DNA of 64,000 bases, taken from assembly GCF_009730915.1 (NCBI RefSeq), contig NC_052474.1, positions 4,127,501 to 4,191,500 on the forward strand. Direction: 5' to 3'. This DNA comes from Dioscorea cayenensis subsp. rotundata (lineage: Eukaryota > Streptophyta > Magnoliopsida > Dioscoreales > Dioscoreaceae). Under the pieces are notes generated by a model that was given only the letters and a program-made list of their open reading frames with translations, searched no databases and had not been told where the DNA came from. Position numbers and translations under genes: made by a program. This document shows, in pieces, positions 48,987 through 61,029 of the stretch (the first letter of the stretch is position 1; each line of letters opens with the position of its first letter).

Positions 48987-51523
48987 GCCACTGCTTTGCA
49001 CTGTATTATTTTCTGTGTGCAATCAACTCGGTTTTGTTAAAAGAATGGAGATTATTTATTATATATATTTTTTCTCCTTTTACAAGAATCAGGTTGATTT
49101 CAAGGTTGATTAGTTTGATTTAATTCTCAACTTCTGATTGATAATTGTTGTAAAAACACTAATTAAGACATAGTTCTACTTATAATTTCTTTTTTACTGA
49201 TGCCATTGATTTCGTGGCTTTAATGTTTTACCACAATAATGAATTCCCACGATAATGAATGGCTGGAATATTGCAATAATTTGCAATGCTTGCATTTGGC
49301 TAGGAATTCATCTTACTGGTCATTATTGTGTTTGGTTGGTCCTGATAATGGTAAAGTGATAAAAATTTTAAAATACTCTAAACCTAAAATTTTCAGCTTA
49401 CATAAAATAGAAACAATATTTTTAAGTGAAATATAATTAAAATACATACTAAAATTAATATATATCAACTACAACATAATTAATAAATATAAATACAACA
49501 AGTAATAAAATATAAATTTAATATGATAATAAAAAAATGAGGGCAAATGGGCAATTAAGTTTGATTAATTAAAATTGAGGAAATTTTGTCCCGAAAAAAA
49601 TTACATTGTAAATATAAAATTATCCAAAAATTATAGCAGAAAGTTTTAATCCAAATTATTATCATTTGGATAATTTAAAATAGACACTTATTTTGGACGT
49701 AATGTGAACTTTTTAGATTATCATTAACATTATGATATGAGTGCTATAGTTTTATATACAAGCACTATTTTTACATTAATGCATGATTCCTCCGGAGTAT
49801 TTTCACATTAGCCTGAACTTGATATGAAAAAACTTATGGTTTTGATAGAGTTATATATATTAAAAGTATGGTTAAAAAGGGCAAAAACCTTGTGCCATGA
49901 CAATGACTTTCAATATTTGCTGCTCCACAAGAAAATGGTATGTGTGTGAGAATAATCAATAATGTTGCCAAAAAAAAAAGTAGTATGATTAGATATCTAT
50001 AATAATCAATTGCTTATGTACTATGAAATGGTCTGTTATCATGAATGTTTTATTCCCTTAAAAAGGAACAAATGTGACACCAAACCAAGAACCATTGGAT
50101 CCTTCTCTGATTAAACATTTAGCATGAATTTCCCAATATACTTGATTATTTTGTACTCTCAATTGTCATCATGTTGGACTAATAACTCCCCTCTTTGACA
50201 TCTATTTAAATAAATATTTAAAATCATTATCATTAGAGGAATTAGGGGGAAAATATATAAATAATCTTAATGTTATATTTTTATTTTAATTCATATTAAG
50301 TCGACCTCATATGATATTTTTTATTCAAAATAAGTTTGAACCACCAAATCCCAAATTCATTACTATCTTGAAATAGTTTTTAAAAAAATTATTTAATAAA
50401 ATTGTTTTTTATAGATATTATTACCTGTTGCATCTACGCACTCCATGATGTAAGTAAAGGCACTCCTTGCTTTGGAAATATAAATATCCATGTATATATA
50501 TATATATATATTCCTTCCGTTGCATGGAGTAATTTTTATATTTGAGCTTTATGCCAAATATTAAGATTATCATTAAAATTTTTAAAATTTAATTAAAAAC
50601 TTATTATGAGATATTTTTATTTTTGCTAGAGTTATTTATTCCTATTAATATATACACCTATAGCCGAAGGTAAAAATGGAATATATATTATATATATCTA
50701 ATGACTATAGAACTCTTAAAAGATGAAAAATAATATAATTTTTTTAAATATAACTATTAATATGAAATGATGAGAGTGTATATATATACATATATATATA
50801 TATATATTTTAAAAAAAGAAAAACCTTCTTTCTATGGTCTAATCCATAAAATCTAGACTTTGTGACTTTGATTTTGTTTCTTTTGATTGTTCCAAACCCC
50901 TTTGAGTAAATTGGTGGGATATTGAGATGTGAGATCATGTATCCATTGGATGGTTCACTTCTTGTCTCCCACTAAAATGAGGGCTTATCCCATCTTGTTT
51001 AACAACGGGTCAAGCCTAAGAATCATCACTTTCTTCGTCTTTTTACCTTTATTGAAAAAGAATTCATATTCCTTTGTCATACCAACTTTCTATCTCTAGT
51101 AATAATTATGAAAAATAAGACTATATTCATACACATCTCTTACATTTTTGAGAATTTTATAATAAATAACTAGATCTGAAGTCATACATGGTAACAATAT
51201 AATATTCCAAAACAAACAATTAAGAAGAGAATGGGATGGTAGAAGTTTCATCTTTTTAAAATAATTATATGGAAAGATATCTACAGAAAAGTAAAGGAAA
51301 AAGGTGACAGCCTACTAAATACAAAAAGTTTTTAAGTTTTTATTTGGATGGCATAATCACAATGAAATAGATTCTTTAAAAGCACTTATGATTTGACTAC
51401 AATATTTAAAACAAAAATCATATATACAATTTATTAGCTTTATGCACAATAAAAATTTGGATAAACTCATCTAAAATGTATTTGATTACGATCAAGCTGA
51501 CACATCAAAATCAACAAATTACA
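48987..51523. other. AT-rich intergenic region
   Basis: No supported gene. (AT)n tracts at about 50496-50511 and 50780-50807. Short frames occur by chance. Confidence 0.35.
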
Positions 51524-52523
51524 NNNNNNNNNNNNNNNNNNNNNNNNNNNNNNNNNNNNNNNNNNNNNNNNNNNNNNNNNNNNNNNNNNNNNNNNNNNNN
51601 NNNNNNNNNNNNNNNNNNNNNNNNNNNNNNNNNNNNNNNNNNNNNNNNNNNNNNNNNNNNNNNNNNNNNNNNNNNNNNNNNNNNNNNNNNNNNNNNNNNN
51701 NNNNNNNNNNNNNNNNNNNNNNNNNNNNNNNNNNNNNNNNNNNNNNNNNNNNNNNNNNNNNNNNNNNNNNNNNNNNNNNNNNNNNNNNNNNNNNNNNNNN
51801 NNNNNNNNNNNNNNNNNNNNNNNNNNNNNNNNNNNNNNNNNNNNNNNNNNNNNNNNNNNNNNNNNNNNNNNNNNNNNNNNNNNNNNNNNNNNNNNNNNNN
51901 NNNNNNNNNNNNNNNNNNNNNNNNNNNNNNNNNNNNNNNNNNNNNNNNNNNNNNNNNNNNNNNNNNNNNNNNNNNNNNNNNNNNNNNNNNNNNNNNNNNN
52001 NNNNNNNNNNNNNNNNNNNNNNNNNNNNNNNNNNNNNNNNNNNNNNNNNNNNNNNNNNNNNNNNNNNNNNNNNNNNNNNNNNNNNNNNNNNNNNNNNNNN
52101 NNNNNNNNNNNNNNNNNNNNNNNNNNNNNNNNNNNNNNNNNNNNNNNNNNNNNNNNNNNNNNNNNNNNNNNNNNNNNNNNNNNNNNNNNNNNNNNNNNNN
52201 NNNNNNNNNNNNNNNNNNNNNNNNNNNNNNNNNNNNNNNNNNNNNNNNNNNNNNNNNNNNNNNNNNNNNNNNNNNNNNNNNNNNNNNNNNNNNNNNNNNN
52301 NNNNNNNNNNNNNNNNNNNNNNNNNNNNNNNNNNNNNNNNNNNNNNNNNNNNNNNNNNNNNNNNNNNNNNNNNNNNNNNNNNNNNNNNNNNNNNNNNNNN
52401 NNNNNNNNNNNNNNNNNNNNNNNNNNNNNNNNNNNNNNNNNNNNNNNNNNNNNNNNNNNNNNNNNNNNNNNNNNNNNNNNNNNNNNNNNNNNNNNNNNNN
52501 NNNNNNNNNNNNNNNNNNNNNNN
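51524..52523. other. Assembly gap of exactly 1000 N
   Basis: A run of 1000 unknown bases. The round number suggests a scaffolding placeholder, so the true distance between the two sides is unknown. Confidence 0.99.
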
Positions 52524-52776
52524 AGAAACATGTAATTGATTTTAATAATGGCCAAAGAAGTGAAGAAAAATTGCATTTAATCATTTGAAAGTATTTTGTT
52601 GTATTATTTGATGTATTAACTAAAATATTTTGGTAAATTAATATTACTATAAAATTAAAATTAACTAGGGAAGAGACATTGTATTGAGAAGTCTAATTGT
52701 AAATTACTTTTATATAAATTGAATTACAGTGATGATCAAGATGTTATATTTAAATAATTGAGCAGAATCATTTTCT
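52524..52776. other. AT-rich flank between the gap and the MULE
   Basis: Ordinary AT-rich sequence with no gene. It contrasts with the CpG-rich sequence that starts at 52786. Confidence 0.5.
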
Positions 52777-53194
52777 AAATATTAAGGAAAATTACTGCAT
52801 CACTCCATCGTAATTTCTCAAAACTCGTAAAACCCCTCCTACTTTTCTGCTTTGGGGCCAGTCTGCAGTAGCTGCTTTAACTTCAGCTCTACCCTCTACC
52901 GCTCACTCTGAAATGGGGTCAGATCTGCTGAAATTTCATTTCTGGCAAATGCGTGAGAGGAAAGCGCGAATCGCGTCATTGCTCGACGCAGGGCTTTCAG
53001 TACGATGAAGCGCATGCGAGTCAGCATTCACATCTTGTTGTTCTCCCCATTATCATCATCCGAAATATATAAATCGGGTCGGGTCTGTAGTCAGATGCCA
53101 TGCATTATGCGAGAATAGAGCGATGGTACGACGCAGTTCATTTCGCTGTAAAGCCCTTTCCTAGCTTTATGGTCATTCCATTTGCATATTTTAA

Positions 53195-53300
53195 ATAACG
53201 TTTAACTATTTGCTATTATCCGTTTAAATATTTTACTAATATGTTTAATAATTGTCATATCCGTCTTAATACTTCCCATCTCCGCTTAACATTATCTTTA
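53195..53300 (+). repeat. 21-bp periodic GTTTAA array 1
   Basis: The motif gtttaa or a close variant starts at 53200, 53222, 53243, 53263 and 53284 (spacing 22, 21, 20, 21). Between the motifs the sequence is not conserved. It lies in the left part of the MULE. Confidence 0.6.
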
Positions 53301-54339
53301 CAGCTGTATAACTATTCATATTAACTTTGTAAATTCTCAAAGTCTCGCAAGAAAGCGGTGATCTTTTTCGCTCGATCCCGAATTGTCAGTAAGCGGCGAC
53401 GTGGCGAGTGCAGGTTAATTGATCCCGCATAAGAATTATAAGCGGCGTCAGATTCTCTATGCATGACTATATTAATCTCGAACACCCGTTAGATTCTACG
53501 TATCTGATCGATATCCAATACCATCGTCTTAACTTTTTCCCGTGATACGAAGAGTCACTCAGCTATGGACTTCACGCCATAAATAACTCGGAAGAACCCT
53601 CCCACTGGACAACCACTCCTCAGCCGTCCTCGTCCTCCTCATCCTCCTCCTCCTCTCCTCTTTCCTCCTCTTCCCAGCATGGACTGACCACTCTATCCAG
53701 GAAGGATATTTCAGTAGCCTTCTTCCTTATCTTGAGAATCGATCAGCGGTGAATCAGCGAACTAGTTAAACTATCTTTTTCTTGCCCAGTTGAGCAAATG
53801 CTCTCATATAGCCATCAGACGCGGAGGATTCTCCAGATGGGATGACCCGGGAAAGCAATTAAGAAAGCATTTCGACTGGGTAGAGAAAGAAAGTTTTTCA
53901 CGTACTCGCGATCGCGGAGGATTCTCTGTAGGAGGAGATCGCTAGAAACATCCTTTAAGACCGGGTCGACATTTACCACTGAGACTTTCTCTCTACCGCT
54001 TAAGAAAATGAGCGCCGGTGTCACAACTATTAAGTTTTCTCGTTTAACTATCCCGTGGATCTTCGCTAAGTCCGGCTAACGACACGTCGACTTAATAGTC
54101 GTTTTCATGAACGTGTGTTGTTTTAGCCTTTTTAATGTCTATGACGTTGCTGCGTGTTCAAGTCGATGCGCGTATTGTCAGACGTCGCTGAGCATCTGAA
54201 CGTACTGATACACTTGCTTCGTTATACGAGGGTTGAGTCGTGAGTGTCAAAAGTCCGAGCGGACGTTGTAAATGTCAGTAAATGTTGCATAAATCTTTAT
54301 AAATAAAGACGTAACAAAAGACATTTATTTCGATGAACT

Positions 54340-54590
54340 TCGAAATTTAAACAGTAGACCTAGTAAAAACAAACAACGTGGGAAACAAAAAGAGCGCCAT
54401 TTGTAAGCAATCAGAAAATACGTAAATATGTTTAAAGCAGCGACAACGTGTGTTTAAGAAAAAGGATTACTCTTTTGAAACGATGACAGCGTGTAAACAA
54501 TAGAAAAAGTTAAAACAATACTCTAGTTACTCTTTAAACAAATGACACGAGTGTTTAAGAAAATACGTAAAAGATGTTTAAACAGTGACC
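54340..54590 (-). repeat. 21-bp periodic TTAAAC array 2
   Basis: TTAAA-type motifs at about 54347, 54432, 54453, 54475, 54494, 54510, 54534, 54554 and 54578, spaced mostly 16-24 bp. The plus strand shows TTAAAC, the opposite orientation to array 1. Confidence 0.5.
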
Positions 54591-55459
54591 CGGGGAGGTA
54601 CCCATCTTGACGCGATGTCGAGTGAAAGCATTCGATTTAAAACAATAACATATTTTTTACATGATATAGACTTTAGTTAAACGAGTTTAACCATTATTTT
54701 AAACACTATATGTATACATTTAAACATAAAAAGCTTAGACGCTTTACCGCGAGGACTCATGTTGAGTTGAGAACACGTTCATTAGAGCGATGACGATATA
54801 TGTCTTCATCATGACGGTGACATATATTTCCTTTTTGCCCTTGGGATGGAGGGAAAAATACCTGGCCCAATCACATCACGTCTAGTCTAACCTCTATGCA
54901 TTACCTGTGCACTTTTTGTTTACCTTTTCCGACTCGCCGCTTTGTTCTTTTACATCTTCTACTTCTTCTTCTTCGCATCTTCTTTTTGTTCTTCACTTCA
55001 TTTGGTTTGTCTGATTTGGTTTTAAAGCCCCGATATATTATGGAGAGTTTTTGTGGTATTGCTAGATTAATGGGGAGGGAAGGGTGCTAATGTTCACTTT
55101 GCCTCGGACTTCTTGGGAGTTGGTGTTAGGCGAGATATGTGAGCGATGTGGTCTCGAAGTTTCTCTTATCGATTAAGTTCATCACACCGAGATGGATATA
55201 AAAGCGGTTTGCCCAATAGAAAAGCGATGTTGACTTCCAGTCGGATGAGCCATGGCGTCCAGCTCCATGCTTCAAATGTCTTTGTCAGATTGATCTCGTC
55301 GTCGAGACGGAAAATGTGCCATTGCGAATCCTATCGAAAAGCGAGGTTTACCTGTTTGTGAAGTTCCTTTTCTTTTAATTATTCCAAATGTGCAGGTCTT
55401 ATTGTGTAAAATATGTCACGCTCGACATTTAACATATTGTACTCAGTCGCTTTTACGTT

Positions 55460-55545
55460 ATTAGTTAAATGCTTAAGTATTTAATTTAACGTTTAAATAT
55501 TGTCATTACTCACTTAAACATTATATTCTCCGTTTAACATATTGA
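55460..55545 (+). repeat. 21-bp periodic GTTTAA array 3
   Basis: Motifs at about 55471, 55491, 55513 and 55532, spaced 19-22 bp, between MULE segments just left of the transposase relic. Confidence 0.5.
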
Positions 55546-55769
55546 TCTTTTTATTTGATGAAGTGTGGCAGGAATTCGGGATTCGCGAGTGCTCCCCATT
55601 CATCCCCATGGTGACTCTCGACGGTGTGGGATGTCTTCCTTCCTCGTCAGATCATTCCGAAGTCATGTCGTTGGATATTGACAACGTTTTGACGGTGCTC
55701 GAACATTTCGTGAGATGTCTTGAAATCATGCAATCAAAAGGAATTTTTTGACTTCAATTTCACAAAGAA

Positions 55770-57060
55770 CGAAAAACATCGGGCGACGTGGAATGTCTGC
55801 CCAGATGGTTGTCGTTAGTCTCTTCCATGCATCAAAAAGAGTATAACAAAAATACTTTCGAGAATCAAGACAATCAACCCGGCGCACACACTTGCGGTGG
55901 TGGCGTAGGTTCAAGTCACATCCGAGCGTCACCCAAAATGGGTTAAGCGCCACGAGTGATTCGAAGCTCAAGGACCGTCCCTTGTCTAGAGGCCATCGAC
56001 ATTTAGAAGGACATGTTGCGGGAACATGGTGTCCAGCATACCATACAAGCGAGGCTTGGTTGGGAAAAGAGCATGCCGGTGGTCCTCGACGAGCGTGACA
56101 TCTCCGGCCTACGATTGCTTTGTTTTGGTATGTGGATAAGGTGGTCGAGACAATCTGCGGCAGTGCGATCGTGGAAAGAGACGGTGATCGTTTTAAACGT
56201 GCATTCTTTTCTTTCAGCGCGTGTATTCGGATTATCTGTTCGGAGGTGATCGTTGGGGTGAGATGTATTCAAACGTCGCGGAGTCGTTCAATGCTTGGAT
56301 CAAAGGCTCGTCGTTTTACGGTGGCGAAATGTAATGGTCGACTCCATAAGGTCTGCGAATGTTGGTTTACACTTAACATTTAGTGTTACCCTTTAAACAT
56401 TCTCAATCTTTGTTTAATTACACTGAGTCGACTTTTTAAATATTAATCCTTTCGCTTTTAAATATTTACATATAATGTTTAAACATGTTTACGGATTATT
56501 TAACCATCACATCGTCTTTGTTTAACCTTATTTGCGAGTTCGAGTTGATGCGCGTGTTATGTAACCGTGGCAGTGCATGACAAATGGGAGACCTACTTAT
56601 GCCCGGACATACGATTTCCAAGGTAGCGATCATTGTTGAGGACGACCGAAATCTTCGTGTTGAGTCGTCGTGTCGATGATCGTTACGGGCGATCGACAGT
56701 CATGACTACACTGGATCTCGCCATCGAACCTGTTCAGTGTCGAAGGTGGCAAGTTTATGGTATCCCTTGCGAAACACGCTGCGCGAGCAATCAATGCGAT
56801 GCAGACACCAACGTACATCGATTTATTAGCGGGTACTTCAGCGTCGACAATTACAAACTTGCGTACAAGGAAACTATATTCCCCATACCCGACGATGGCG
56901 AGGCCTTGGATGGAAATCGTGAGCTTCATTTCATGACCGCTGTGAGAAGGCGACTGAGGCGCCTAGACGAAAAGAGGATCGAGTCGCATGGCGTTTGATG
57001 TCCGCGAGTTACATCTGACGGCCAGCCGTGGATCCGGTCACAATCGATCGATCTCTGCAG
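55770..57060 (+). pseudogene. MULE transposase relic, catalytic core missing
   Basis: Pieces of a plant MuDR-type transposase in different frames. N-terminal zinc region: CPDGCR, then KTINPAHTCGG (about 55795-55900). Pre-core segment: LDERDISG and FWYVDKVVETICGSAIVERD with RAFFSFSACIR (about 56080-56230). Then almost immediately the post-core segment GGDRWGEMYSNVAESFNAWI (about 56238-56300). Finally the SWIM region in an open frame (56633-56998): QCRRWQVYGIPC, YFSVDNYKLAYKETIFPIPD and KRIESHGV, followed by a zinc-knuckle trace SGHNRS. In intact transposases about 200 residues carrying the DDE catalytic triad separate ACIR-GF from the SNVAESFNAW block; here only a few codons do. Two of four SWIM zinc ligands are also changed. 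At least two frame changes and a stop occur. Not functional as read. Confidence 0.75.
56365..56530 (+). repeat. 21-bp periodic TTTAAAYATT array 4, inside the transposase relic
   Basis: Motif starts at 56372, 56391, 56412, 56434, 56456, 56478, 56499 and 56520 (spacing 19, 21, 22, 22, 22, 21, 21). It separates the SNVAESFNAW exon from the SWIM exon, so it is probably an intron. The sense-strand motif is ntttaaayatt. Confidence 0.7.
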
Positions 57061-57139
57061 TAAGCGTGGCCGACTAGGTATTGTTAATAAGCCGGCTGAT
57101 GGCGGGGAAAAGCATTGTGTATTGATGGAGTTGTTTCAT

Positions 57140-57345
57140 ATTTAAACTCTTACTCTTTCATGACAATTGAATGTATTTAAGCAGAGGCATTGTTATTTTA
57201 AAGCGGATACTGATTTGTAATTTGAAATATTTCAATGATGTTTAAACGATATATGGTATATTTAAATAATGAAAGCGAAATGTACACAACTACAACGTAA
57301 ATTAAACAATGAAATGAAACTCGAATGAAATTTAACCTCGCCTTT
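57140..57345 (-). repeat. 21-bp periodic TTAAAC array 5
   Basis: TTAAA-type motifs at about 57142, 57177, 57198, 57222, 57242, 57262, 57302 and 57332. The array continues into the second copy of the larger duplication to about 57620. It lies between the two converging MULE genes. Confidence 0.55.
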
Positions 57346-57645
57346 ACTATTGAAAAACAAAACAAACTTTACATTGAGATATACAAGTTATTGATGGGCA
57401 ACTTCCCATATTTATTTAAACAACGAATGCGATTTTAGTTAAACATAGAGCAGTGTTATTTTAAACGGGTACACCGTATTTTGAAATATTTAAACTGATG
57501 TTTAAACGATATATAGTATATTTAAACAATGAAAGTGAAATGTACACAATTAGAACATAAATTAAAACAATGAAATGAAAGCGAATGGAATTTAACACGC
57601 TTTTACAATTCAAAACAAACAAAATTTACATTAACATATACAAGT
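57191..57645. repeat. Tandem duplication (~260-bp period) inside the MULE
   Basis: Copy A 57191-57388 and copy B 57454-57645 share tgttattttaaa at the start, gatgtttaaacgatatat in the middle and atacaagt at the end. Identity is about 85% by eye. A partial third copy follows at about 57700-57745. Confidence 0.75.
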
Positions 57646-57839
57646 CATGCTCTTCGAACACGAAAACAATGAATTGAATTTGTCCAGATTTACATCTCGA
57701 AAATAAAATTGACATTCGGATATACAGGGACATGTTCTTGAAAAACAAAAATTTAACCCTCTTGTGACGACCCCCTTTGTCATCGGGACGCGGTACGCCT
57801 CCCTCCTTAAGTATCGCGGGTAACATACAGTAATATGAG

Positions 57840-58516
57840 GTAAGGAGCGATGCATGCTGCGGTGGCCGTAACTTCTCACCCCAAAGTAATTGCTCGATAA
57901 AACGCATGACGTGAGCAGGGCTGAATCGACGCTTCCTTGTTTTTGGCGTGGGGTTTCTGTCGCAGTCTCGAGTGGGTACTGCTGAGTCGTCGGGCTGGCC
58001 CGAACTCCATATCGACACTAATTGTCGAATAGATTCCACTGTCGAGATATGCAAGTCGAGATTAGAATAGCGATTTAAATACCAAGCAGGATATTAATAG
58101 GACATAATTAAATAACTTACCATGTCCAACGCTGTCCCTTATCGTAGCCGGACAGTGAAGAATAATGCATGTATTCTTGTTTATCATTGTCGGTGACGGC
58201 TGACATGGAAGTGGCCTTTCATGATTATCGGGAGGATGACAATTTGAACTTCATGCGGTTTTACGCACATCATCCCCGATCATAGCCATGATGTGTCATG
58301 TGCGTCGTCCCCGCTTGGACATAAACAGCAGTAAGCGATCCAGTGATGGAGGCGCTTCTTGTAAGGATATGGCTCTTTGCTCGCGACTTTTTGTATATGA
58401 CACTGAAAAGCGTCCATCACATCATCATCGGTGACCATCTCCTTCCCCTCAGCGCGATGTATAATTTGTCGGCGTGTGGTCTTGACGATCGTTTCTTCCA
58501 CACGACGAGTCACTGA
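57840..58516 (-). pseudogene. Ulp1-like (SUMO-protease fold) C48 peptidase relic of the MULE
   Basis: Two coding pieces on the minus strand. Exon 58516-58121 reads MVTDDDVMDAFQCHI...KEPYPYKKR, hits an in-frame TGA at 58282-58280, and continues in the same frame to IIMKGHFHVSAVTDND and KQEYMHYSSL, the HW..D-type core of plant transposon Ulp1 proteins. After a short intron (donor at 58120-58119) the second piece contains VMRFIEQLLWGEKLRPPQ, which in active members follows the catalytic DCG. Here Ser-Pro-Ala precedes HVMRF where DCG would be expected. Known family: captured Ulp1 genes in Kaonashi-type MULEs, role unknown. The stop and the missing cysteine make activity unlikely. Confidence 0.6.
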
Positions 58517-58554
58517 GGTTAAACGATAATGAGATATAATAAGACCATATTATA

Positions 58555-58710
58555 AATATTTAAATGATATTATCAATTGTTACATGATATTATATATAAT
58601 TAAATGTTAAGTAGACAAATTAAATGATAACATAAAAGGTATTAAACACTATTAGGTAATTGTTAAACACTATAATAAAAACCTTTAAACAATATCATAA
58701 AAACTTTACA
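58555..58710 (-). repeat. 21-bp periodic TTAAAC array 6
   Basis: TTA-type motif starts at 58560, 58580, 58600, 58620, 58642, 58663, 58685 and 58704 (spacing 20, 20, 20, 22, 21, 22, 19). It lies just upstream (minus strand) of the Ulp1 exon and ends in a cctcag-like acceptor, so it is probably an intron of that gene. Confidence 0.7.
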
Positions 58711-58719
58711 CTTACACGT

Positions 58720-60810
58720 CCATAGAGCAGTTGAGGAAGATCCTCATCAACTCCCTCGTCAGTATTTGTTAAAGACGACTCGAGCCAACCCATTTCTTCT
58801 TCTTCGAATAAAAAGCTTTCCGAGCCGTCCGGTCCAATTTTTTGATTGGCCTCGATCATCTCTCTCGTTGCTCGGTCGGGGTCTTCAAAGACGATCTTCC
58901 TTCGATGCGGGGACGATGGCGACGACGATCAACTCGCATGACACATCCTTACATGGTTGTTCTTGTTGTGGGATTGTGTCGGCCTCGATCTGAGGGGACG
59001 ACGACGACGTGCATCAACCTGCAGACACATCCTTACATGGTTCTTGTTGTGGTGGGATTGTGTCTGCTTGGGTCGCGATCTTGTCGGCCACGTCCCACGG
59101 CCACGCAGCACGGATTCGACGATCTTCTCAACCGTGGCCATGACAACAGCGATCATTGGGAGACACACCCTTAACTTGTTCTTGATCTTCGAGGATTTTG
59201 TCCATCTTTGATGCCGCGATCTCGACCTGGTTCCACACGGGTCGAGGATTTCATCGAGAAGAGAGTCAACGGCCTTCTCAACAGCGGTAACGGCCACATC
59301 ATCTACGATGTCCTTCTCAACAACAGCATCAGCCGCCGATGGTGTTGTTATTGTTTCATCGTCAGCCGGCGGTGGAGACAGAGGCAGTATTGTTCTCCTC
59401 TTTTCGCAAGTCTCTTCGAATGTGGCCGCCTTGGAATGACCTTCTCGATGATGTCGCTAGTCGTCAAATTCCGACGCCTCGTTCGTCCCGGGTGTCAGCT
59501 TCTTTTCGAGGGATGGCGCAGCTGGTTGTGAACGTCCTTCCGGTAGCCTGACACGAGCGATGCCGAGGAAACTCGGTCATCAATATCCGCACGTCACTGC
59601 ATAAGAGTTGCGGTGACATCTTCGCCTAATGTCACCGGTGGGACTGCCACCGGTCGGAGGGGCTGCCATGGTCGGGGAGGTGCCACACTCGGGGGACTCG
59701 TTGTCGTGGTAGGGGGTTGTTGCATCTGCGGGGTAGGGGAGAGCTTCTCCGGCTCGAGGAATCGTGCGGCGTGGTGGGTGGAAGTAGGAGAACGCGTCCA
59801 GTAGCGCACGATAGAGGCTGGCCTCCTCATCCCGCCTCGAGCAAGTGGTTCCCGGGAGCAATGGCATCCATCCGCTCGGTTGGCCCCCAACAAATATTTC
59901 TTCTTCAGACATTCGACGGAACCCAAATTTCGGGAAACTAACATATGTAAACCAAACAATTTCAAATGAAATCATTCATTTTTAAACTATAAAAACTATA
60001 TTTAAACATAGTGTTTATATATTTAAACGTTATAGAATATAATTAAACGGAGAACAAAAATATTTAAACCAAGTATGTAATAAGAGTTAAACGGTAAATA
60101 CTAAAGTTAAAGCGCTAAATAAAATGTTTAAACGTTAAAGACTTATGTTAAACATCGTCCATGATTTATTACCTCTTTTCCATCGAGCGATGACAAGCTC
60201 GCTTTCTACCGTCGCTGCTTCCCGTAAGTACTTTCACCGTAGCACAGCATCCTTGGGATCTCGCTCAAAACGGACTTTCTTCCCCGCTCCGGTCACTCGT
60301 AGAAACCGGACGTTAAGCGCGACCGAGCAACCCTTAATGTACCTCGTGTTGGTCTTCTTCCCGATGCATCTATCTTGCGCTCGGGCCCTGCCTATGGAAT
60401 ATCCTCCATAAGCCACTTGTGCATCGCCCTGCGCCCTACGCATGATCGCCCCGCATGGGTCGGTAGATCATCGACGTAATCAACGATCCAGCTGAACCGA
60501 GCATGATGTATTTGGGAAGAGGATCGTCCCCCACGAGGTACACCATCGAGTTTGACGAAATTATCTTCTTCTCCCTCTCGTCGAACAAGTTGCACTGAGT
60601 GCTCTTGATGGAGTCTCTGCTGTCTCGTGAGGTCTTTGATAGATACCGCCCTTCGAACGGCGACCGGTTTTTCTTCTCGAAGACCACTGCGTCGCCATCG
60701 CAACGCAGACCAAGCCACGAGGGCCACATCTTGAGGTCTCGAAACTCAGCAGCTTTCCCCGATCCCGAATTTATTGGTGCGACCATCGCATCTTTGCAAA
60801 AGAGAATCAA
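58720..60810 (-). pseudogene. Upstream coding relics of the Ulp1-like MULE gene
   Basis: Several open, CpG-rich pieces on the minus strand: 59975-59580 (contains MSEEEIFVGGQPSGW), 59297-58730 and 60810-60392 (contains FSWIVDYVDDLPTHAG in one frame). 59297-58930 has repeated VEKAVDSLLDEI / VEKIVESVL modules and a duplicated block around TIPQQE..PCKDVS. I recognise no domain. Position and orientation suggest the N-terminal region of the Ulp1-like gene. Exon joints were not resolved. Confidence 0.35.
59980..60155 (-). repeat. 21-bp periodic TTAAAC array 7
   Basis: Motif starts at 59982, 60002, 60023, 60043, 60064, 60087, 60107, 60129 and 60148 (spacing 20, 21, 20, 21, 23, 20, 22, 19). The motif ttaaacg/ttaaaca is well conserved while the spacers are not. 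Confidence 0.75.
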
Positions 60811-61029
60811 GAAGGGCTCTCTTGGTATATAGCTTCCATCTCAAATGATCACGCAAACGGTGTCCGTCGAATAATCTCCCCAAAGTGTCGAGGGGTCATG
60901 TTATTTTTCAATTCACTAAAGTCTCCACTACTGGGATGTCAAATAGCATCGGCCATTAACTAGGTCGACCGCCATAATCACAAGCCTCGCGACAATAACA
61001 ACACATTCAACACGCAGTATCGATAAAAA

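Noticed and set aside
51467..52588. Three long frames of ~360 codons
   Set aside because: They consist almost entirely of unknown residues spanning the N gap.
59208..59551. Plus-strand frames in the right half of the MULE
   Set aside because: Likely antisense to the minus-strand Ulp1-partner exons; translations resemble nothing and contain no transposase motif.
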